From the NCBI GenBank assembly GCA_039194995.1, contig JBCCVR010000156.1, positions 1 through 18,361 of the forward strand: a stretch of DNA of 18,361 nucleotides, read 5' to 3'. Positions 13,443 to 18,361 of this stretch are shown here, piece after piece. A program made the position numbers and the translations under genes. This DNA is from CCY15215 sp039194995 (GTDB taxonomy: Bacteria > Cyanobacteriota > Cyanobacteriia > Cyanobacteriales > Spirulinaceae). The notes beneath the pieces were generated by a model, which saw only the letters and a list, made by a program, of their open reading frames with translations, searched no databases and was not told the DNA's origin. How positions within the stretch are numbered: position 1 is the first letter of the stretch; the number at the start of each line of letters is the position of its first letter.

Positions 13443-15071
13443 ATGGCATTCCGCTTAACTCTCCCTCAAGCTCTACAAGATATGCTTCAAGTCTCGCCGG
13501 AAGAACTCAACGCTCTCTTCCAAGACTTAGCGATCGCAGCGGGGGTGATATTCGTTCTCTATATTTTCTTTTTCTTCATCCTGCGCTTGTGGTTTCGTCG
13601 TTTGCGTAACGATTTACCCTTGGTCTCTTTAAACGTGTCGCGTTTGCCTTCGGTTATCGTCGCGATCTCCATCAGCTTGAAAATTGCCTTATCCGAACTG
13701 GAGGTGTTGAAGACCTATCCCATAATACAGAATATTTTAAGCGCTGCGATCGCCCTTGCCGTCACCTTTTGGGTCTCCCGACTGTTCACGGAAGTGATCG
13801 TTTATGCCCTGAAAAAGTTCGCCGAACAAAGCGAGGCGATGTGGGATGACGTTCTCGTTCCCATCCTCGAAACAACGCTTCCCGTACTCATCTATTTGGT
13901 GGGGGGTTTGTTTGTCATCCAAAGTTTGGGAATTGACTTAACGGGACTTTGGGTCGCGATCGGCGGTATTTCTTTTATCTTGGGTTTTGCCCTCAAGGAT
14001 ATTCTCGCCAACTTTACAAGCGGTTTGGTCTTGCTCATCGATACCCCCTTCCGCTTTGGGGACGTGATTGCCCTACCCGACGGTTCTCGCGCGGTGATCA
14101 AGAAAATCGGCTTGCGGGTGACGGAGATGTATGTTATCGATACCCATTGTCAAACCTATCTTCCCAATGGAAAATTCGAGAGCCAACAAATTATTAACCT
14201 CAGTCGCCCCACTTCTCACTACTATTACTCGCTCAATATTCCCCTCAAAGCCGACGTGGATCCCGCCCGGGCGATCGGTTTGATTGAATCCGTCGTTCTC
14301 GCCCATCCCGACACCTTGGGAGATCTCGATCGCAAACTCGAATTCATCGACAAACTCTACGGATTTTCCGGGGCGACAGAAAATCTGATCAGCAAGCGGG
14401 AAGCCGGACGAGAACGCTTGTTAGCCGAAAAAGCCGTTAATATCCAGCTTCACAAAATTGAGAAATCCTTCGAGCTTCTCGCCCAAAAAATCGAAATCTT
14501 CGAACGGGGAGGATTAGATTTAGACGAAATTCGTTCCGTGCAAGGAGATTTTCTGGAAATCTGCACCAGTGTAGGCTTAGAAGTCCAAGCGGAACGGGTG
14601 GGACGACGCACGCGTAACGCCCGTTTGGAAGAAATAACGGATGATATGGGAACGGATAAGTTAATCGGTTTAATTCGAGCTTGGTATGAGGCGTGGTTAA
14701 AAGATCCCGATTTGATGCGAGAAGACAAAGAAACCCTCCCTCATGAATGGGAACAAAAACTAGGCTTACTCAAGCTCAAACTCAATAAGTTGTTCCGCAA
14801 GCTCAACGATCCTTCGGGGGAAGAAACCCGTCTCGACGATGCGATCGAGGTGCTGCGGAGTTGGTTGCGCGAAGATTTCAAGAGTTCTCGCAATGAGTGG
14901 CAAGATCCTCGCGTTTGGGTCAATGAGGTGGCTCTAGGAGGACGTTCCCTCGAAATCAAGTTCTTTGTTGACGACATTAAATTAGAGCATTGTTTGCGAG
15001 GAAATCGCGTTCAAAGTGAAGTCAATCGCGATGTTAACTGGCAATTGAGACAGGCTTATCTCTACACTTAA
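13443..15071 (+). CDS. MscS-family mechanosensitive channel with large cytoplasmic insertion
   Basis: A 542-residue protein, about twice the length of E. coli MscS. Membrane segments lie around 29-50, 68-86, 98-121 and 138-160. The pore helix is VAIGGISFILGFALKDILANFTSGLVLLIDTPFRFGDVI (about 171-209). The beta domain follows, with GSRAVIKKIGLRVTEMYVIDTHCQTYLPNGKF (214-245) and the conserved YLPNG. The alpha/beta domain starts at YYSLNIPLKADVDPARAIGLIESVVLAHPD (261-290). It is then interrupted by about 190 charged, helix-forming residues (about 291-487), and appears to resume at PRVWVNEVALGGRSLEIKFFVDD (489-511). The N-terminal 25 residues are amphipathic. The family opens under membrane tension to release osmolytes on hypo-osmotic shock. 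The insertion would sit on the cytoplasmic cage and may sense or bind something. A terminator follows at 15097. Confidence 0.9.
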   Translation: MAFRLTLPQALQDMLQVSPEELNALFQDLAIAAGVIFVLYIFFFFILRLWFRRLRNDLPLVSLNVSRLPSVIVAISISLKIALSELEVLKTYPIIQNILSAAIALAVTFWVSRLFTEVIVYALKKFAEQSEAMWDDVLVPILETTLPVLIYLVGGLFVIQSLGIDLTGLWVAIGGISFILGFALKDILANFTSGLVLLIDTPFRFGDVIALPDGSRAVIKKIGLRVTEMYVIDTHCQTYLPNGKFESQQIINLSRPTSHYYYSLNIPLKADVDPARAIGLIESVVLAHPDTLGDLDRKLEFIDKLYGFSGATENLISKREAGRERLLAEKAVNIQLHKIEKSFELLAQKIEIFERGGLDLDEIRSVQGDFLEICTSVGLEVQAERVGRRTRNARLEEITDDMGTDKLIGLIRAWYEAWLKDPDLMREDKETLPHEWEQKLGLLKLKLNKLFRKLNDPSGEETRLDDAIEVLRSWLREDFKSSRNEWQDPRVWVNEVALGGRSLEIKFFVDDIKLEHCLRGNRVQSEVNRDVNWQLRQAYLYT

Positions 15072-15096
15072 GGAGAGATCGTTGCAATTAGCAAAG

Positions 15097-15135
15097 AAAA
15101 AGGGGAGAGATTAAACATTTCTAACCCCTTTTTTT
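15097..15135 (+). terminator. Intrinsic terminator after the MscS gene
   Basis: AAAAAGGGG (15097-15105) pairs with CCCCTTTTT (15125-15133), around a loop in which AGAGA and TTCT can pair further. The T-run continues to 15135. It is correctly placed 26 bases after the stop codon. Confidence 0.8.
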
Positions 15136-15146
15136 ACTTTTAATGA

Positions 15147-15177
15147 ACCACAGAGACACAGAGAACGCAGAGATAAG
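15147..15177. repeat. CAGAGA-type tandem repeat
   Basis: ACCACAGAGACACAGAGAAC and the following GCAGAGATAAGAGA consist of imperfect eight- to nine-base units built on CAGAGA. The same kind of motif is common between genes in cyanobacteria. It lies between the MscS terminator and the start of the protease operon, where the operon promoter must also be (A+T-rich stretch 15185-15230). Confidence 0.6.
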
Positions 15178-15241
15178 AGAGAGATTTTAAATCGCTTTGT
15201 TATTGTTATACTAAATTATCGTACTTTGTTCGCATTTGTTG

Positions 15242-16444
15242 ATGACTTTGTATATCGTTCGACCTAAAGCCAGTTTGAGAGGCCAGTTCCCGGCTCTATC
15301 CGATCGCAAGATTGATTCTGAGAAGCGTCGAAAGCAACTTGAAGAAGTCGCACAATTTTGGCAAGAAGAGAAAGCCTATCGAGAGATTCAAGATTGGATT
15401 GAGGATGAGTCTCCTGAAGCAGTGAAAGCGATCGCCGCACCGTCTCCGACGCTAACAGGGACGAGGTTCTTAGAAATGCCCGATCCTTTAGCCGATCGCC
15501 TCAAACGAGAAGTTGCAAACATTATTATTTTACAAGATGAACCGATTGAGTTAATCCGTCCGACTCAAAGCACGGAAACGAGGAAGGAACGACTCGAAAC
15601 GGAGGATATTTGGCATTTACAGGCGATCGCGCGTTCGGAGTCGAAAAAGACGGGAAAAGATATTAAAGTTGCGGTTTTCGATACGGGAATTGATGCCAGT
15701 CATGGAGAAATTGAAGGGAAAGTTACAAGTTCTTATTGTTTGAATTTTCGCGGGGCTGTGGGAGCATGGAATATCGAACCGATGGATTGCGAAGATACCC
15801 AAGGACACGGGACGCACGTTGCGGGTTTAATTTGCGGTAAAACGGTGGGAATTGCTCGTGATGCAGCCTTAATTAATATGCTTTTATTGCCGAGAGGAAG
15901 CGGAACGGTACGCAATTTTATTATGGCATTGGAATGGTTATTACAGCGAGAAGATGTCAGGATTGCTAATATTTCGGCGGGGGTTTCTGCTAAATTTAGA
16001 GAGCAAATGAGCGATGTTGTTAACGATCTTTTAGCTTTTGGAATTTTACCGATTTGCGCGATCGGTAATGAAGGGCGAAATATTACCAGCAGTCCGGGAA
16101 ATTGTCAGGGTGTTTTGTCCGTAGGGGCTTGCGATCGCGATGGAAAGGTTGCGGGTTTTAGCAGCAGTGCCAAAATGGTTGTAGATGACCAAGAATATCT
16201 CGTTCCTTCTTTAGTTGCGCCCGGAAAAGGGGTTTATTCTGCGGTGATGGGGGGAGGATATGAGGCATGGAATGGGACTTCGATGGCGACTCCTATCGTT
16301 TCGGGAATTGCGGCGCTAATATTGGAGGAAGACCCGATTATGTCGGCATACGATTTACGAGAGGCTTTACTCGATCGCTGTCGCAGTTTACCGGGTCAAT
16401 CGGCGGTACGACAAGGGGAGGGTTTAATTCGGGTGCAATTATGA
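15242..16444 (+). CDS. Subtilisin-like S8 family serine peptidase (cytoplasmic)
   Basis: A 400-residue subtilase counted from the ATG at 15242 (two TTG codons precede it in frame). The full triad is present: Asp147 in VAVFDTGID, His189 in GHGTHVAGL and Ser347 in NGTSMATPIVSGIAALI, with the oxyanion Asn276 in AIGNEG. The first 110 residues (TLYIVRPKA, a long charged helix about 27-57, then FLEMPDPLADRLKREVANIIILQDEPIELIRP) read like a propeptide-type domain. No signal peptide or membrane segment is present, so it probably acts inside the cell, which is unusual for subtilases. Its TGA overlaps the ATG of the NACHT ATPase (ATGA), indicating translational coupling and equal stoichiometry. Inferred role: the effector of an NLR-like module, cutting cellular targets on activation. 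A housekeeping intracellular subtilase is the alternative. Confidence 0.93.
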   Translation: MTLYIVRPKASLRGQFPALSDRKIDSEKRRKQLEEVAQFWQEEKAYREIQDWIEDESPEAVKAIAAPSPTLTGTRFLEMPDPLADRLKREVANIIILQDEPIELIRPTQSTETRKERLETEDIWHLQAIARSESKKTGKDIKVAVFDTGIDASHGEIEGKVTSSYCLNFRGAVGAWNIEPMDCEDTQGHGTHVAGLICGKTVGIARDAALINMLLLPRGSGTVRNFIMALEWLLQREDVRIANISAGVSAKFREQMSDVVNDLLAFGILPICAIGNEGRNITSSPGNCQGVLSVGACDRDGKVAGFSSSAKMVVDDQEYLVPSLVAPGKGVYSAVMGGGYEAWNGTSMATPIVSGIAALILEEDPIMSAYDLREALLDRCRSLPGQSAVRQGEGLIRVQL

Positions 16445-18361
16445 AGTTAAAACCGGAATATCTGGAAAAATTGGATCCTCTGACCGAGGAAGTTTTAATG
16501 CAGGCGCGAGGAGAGGAAGAATTAATCGCGATCGCTTCTTTGGAAATGAAAACGCCTCCCGAAAAAGAACCCTTTCATCCCAAGGATTTTCCCAGTTATC
16601 AGGATTATCGACGCGCTTTAATTGACTATCGCAAGCGAGAATATGCAGAGGCATTGGGGGAAACAATACGACAATTAAAGCAGCTTCCGGTACAGTTTCG
16701 CGGGGGAGAATTGAGCCGGGTGGCGATCGTTCAGGGAACGGCGCAAGAGATGTTACAAGTATTAGAATTACCCGGCGTGCGTCAGATGACTTTAGATCGT
16801 TTGGTTGCCCTTCCGGACGTGGCTCCACAAGATGCGATCGAAAGAATTGCAGAACTTTATATCGAGACGCTTTGGCCGGAAGGTGCGCCCAATAAAAGAA
16901 AGCGAGATTTAGTTTATGATGCGGCGGAACAATACATTATTAATTACAACAAGCGGCATAATAATTTAAGGATTTTGGGAATGCAAAATCCGGTTAAGTT
17001 AGAGTCAATTTATACGGCGGTACAGTTTTTAAAAACCGATTCGATTTTGCGGTTTGTGTCTTTGGAAGGGTTGGAGCAATTATATCGAGACTCGGGCGAT
17101 CGCGGGTTGGAACGGCAGGAATGCGATCGGCGATCGGGGTTAGAAGTAGCAAATGAGCAACAATATTTACTGGTTTTAGGACAACCGGGAAGCGGGAAAT
17201 CGACGTTTTTACGAAAAGTGGGTCTAGAGGCGATGAAGTTGCAAACGGGAGAGTTTCAGCATTGCTGTCTTCCGGTGATGTTGGAGTTAAAGCGATTTCG
17301 AGAAGATGCGATCGATATTAAAACGGCTATTGTTCGGGAATTTCGCGAATGTCAGTTTCCAGAGGTAGAGAAGTTCTGCAATTTCGCTTTAGAACAGGGC
17401 AAATTATTAGTCTTGTTGGATGGGTTTGATGAAGTTCCAACGGACAATCAAAAGAAGGTATTTAAGGCAATTGAAAAGTTTGTCGAACAATATCAAGCCA
17501 ATTGGTTTATTATTTCTTGTCGCACTGCTGCATATAAAGTACACAAAAATTTTGAGAAGTTTTCTGAGGTTATTTTAGCAAATTTTGAAGACACTCAGAT
17601 CAATCAGTTTATTAATAATTGGTTTAGATCGGAAGAAGATCGAGAAGTGAAAACCGCCGAACGATGTTGGAGTTTACTCAATCAATCGTCATACAAATCC
17701 GTCAAGGAATTAGCAAAGACTCCTTTGTTATTAACGTTACTCTGTTTGGTTTACGGTGAATCTCAACAATTCCCTAAAAATCGTGCTAGATTATACAGCA
17801 AAGCTCTCAATACCTTAATGGAAAAATGGTCTGCACAGAAGCACGTTAAACAAGATCCTGTCTTGCAAGCATTTGGACTCGAACTAGAAAAAATAATGCT
17901 TTCCGAAATTGCTTACAATACCTTTGAGCAAGATAAGTTGTTTTTATCAAAGGATGAAATTATTAAATATTTGAATTCTTTCCTTGCATCTAATCTAAAT
18001 TCATCTCAAACATTAAATGCAAATATATTATTTGATGCTATTGAAATTCAACAAGGAATATTTGTAGAGCGAACGCACAATATCTATTCTTTTTCTCACC
18101 TGACTATCCAAGAATATCTCACTGCACAATACATTGTTGAAAATCACAAGATTGATTTTTTAGTTGAGAAGCATTTCACAGATCAAAATTGGACGGAGAT
18201 TTTCTTTTTAGTATCAGGTCTGTTACATGGTGAAGCTGATATTAGTCAACTATTTTTATTAATGGAAAATCAGAACCAAAAATATATTGAATCCAAACAA
18301 GAATCAGAGAAAATCCAGAGTTTTCTGAAATGGATAAATTTAAATGTATCTAATTCTATGA
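16441..18361 (+). CDS. NACHT-domain STAND ATPase (bacterial NLR-like), 3' end outside window
   Basis: The frame is open for 640 codons to the window edge. Residues 26-122 predict a beta-alpha-beta-beta-alpha-beta order (ELIAIASLEM, helix 54-80, SRVAIVQGT, AQEMLQVLELP, GVRQMTLDRL) like a subtilisin propeptide/inhibitor I9. A linker typical of cyanobacterial NACHT proteins follows (EQYIINYNKRHNNLRILGM, YTAVQFL). The NACHT core has the Walker A GQPGSGKST (247-255), Walker B LLVLLDGFDEV (322-332, Asp327, Asp330, Glu331), the sensor-like ISCRTAAY near 358-365, and the winged-helix/helical part ending FSHLTIQEYLTAQYI (551-565). STAND ATPases switch between ADP-bound off and ATP-bound oligomeric on states after ligand sensing. 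The C-terminal sensor (often HEAT, WD40 or pentapeptide repeats) lies beyond the window. It is coupled to the S8 protease by a four-base overlap. From about 17500 the gene turns A+T-rich and HIP1-free. Confidence 0.93.
   Translation, partial: MKLKPEYLEKLDPLTEEVLMQARGEEELIAIASLEMKTPPEKEPFHPKDFPSYQDYRRALIDYRKREYAEALGETIRQLKQLPVQFRGGELSRVAIVQGTAQEMLQVLELPGVRQMTLDRLVALPDVAPQDAIERIAELYIETLWPEGAPNKRKRDLVYDAAEQYIINYNKRHNNLRILGMQNPVKLESIYTAVQFLKTDSILRFVSLEGLEQLYRDSGDRGLERQECDRRSGLEVANEQQYLLVLGQPGSGKSTFLRKVGLEAMKLQTGEFQHCCLPVMLELKRFREDAIDIKTAIVREFRECQFPEVEKFCNFALEQGKLLVLLDGFDEVPTDNQKKVFKAIEKFVEQYQANWFIISCRTAAYKVHKNFEKFSEVILANFEDTQINQFINNWFRSEEDREVKTAERCWSLLNQSSYKSVKELAKTPLLLTLLCLVYGESQQFPKNRARLYSKALNTLMEKWSAQKHVKQDPVLQAFGLELEKIMLSEIAYNTFEQDKLFLSKDEIIKYLNSFLASNLNSSQTLNANILFDAIEIQQGIFVERTHNIYSFSHLTIQEYLTAQYIVENHKIDFLVEKHFTDQNWTEIFFLVSGLLHGEADISQLFLLMENQNQKYIESKQESEKIQSFLKWINLNVSNSM

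Noticed and set aside
16439..16828. 129-codon minus-strand frame over the start of the NACHT gene
   Set aside because: The plus strand is a continuous 640-codon NACHT frame coupled to the protease. The antisense frame has no motif.

Overview
The window is chromosomal DNA of a cyanobacterium, most likely a filamentous motile one. The octamer GCGATCGC (HIP1) and its core recur in most genes. Several genes belong to families that are largely or entirely cyanobacterial: DUF1822, its sigma-like partner, the DUF948 and YtxH membrane proteins, and an HpsE-type hormogonium-polysaccharide glycosyltransferase. Short heptanucleotide tandem repeats between genes are also typical of the phylum. No rRNA, tRNA or CRISPR array is visible.

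Left part (1-4161): the edge of an A+T-rich glycan region. It holds the end of one GT4 glycosyltransferase, a complete second GT4 enzyme, a DMT/EamA exporter of normal base composition, and a convergent A+T-rich membrane acyltransferase. Between the exporter and the acyltransferase lie 465 gene-free bases with two small hairpins, a promoter-like element leading to a perfect intrinsic terminator (possible small RNA), a roughly 200-nt region that folds into a branched, end-closed structure (possible structured RNA), and a perfect palindromic terminator.

Middle part (4385-9300): YtxH protein, DUF948 protein, group-4-like sigma factor and DUF1822 protein all run rightward and could form a regulatory and envelope run. 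The sigma factor/DUF1822 pairing is recurrent in cyanobacteria. Convergent to these is a secreted beta-rich envelope protein. A lipoprotein with a caspase-like His/Cys dyad and an EF-hand calcium loop is divergent from the latter by only 40 bases.

Right part (9395-15071): an AEC-family transporter, a convergent hpsE-like glycosyltransferase, a SelO protein adenylyltransferase, a decayed IS110-family transposase, and an MscS-type channel whose cytoplasmic domain is split by an insertion of about 190 residues.

Far right (15242-18361, running off the window): a two-gene operon overlapping by ATGA. The first gene is a cytoplasmic subtilisin-like S8 protease with an intact catalytic triad. The second is a STAND-class NACHT ATPase. 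The NACHT protein has no recognisable effector of its own. Instead, its first 120 residues read like a subtilisin propeptide/inhibitor I9 fold, which suggests that the NLR-like protein holds and releases the protease in trans. I regard this as the most interesting system in the window: a probable NTP-gated protease conflict (antiphage or regulated death) module. The caspase-like lipoprotein is a second, unlinked candidate signalling protease.
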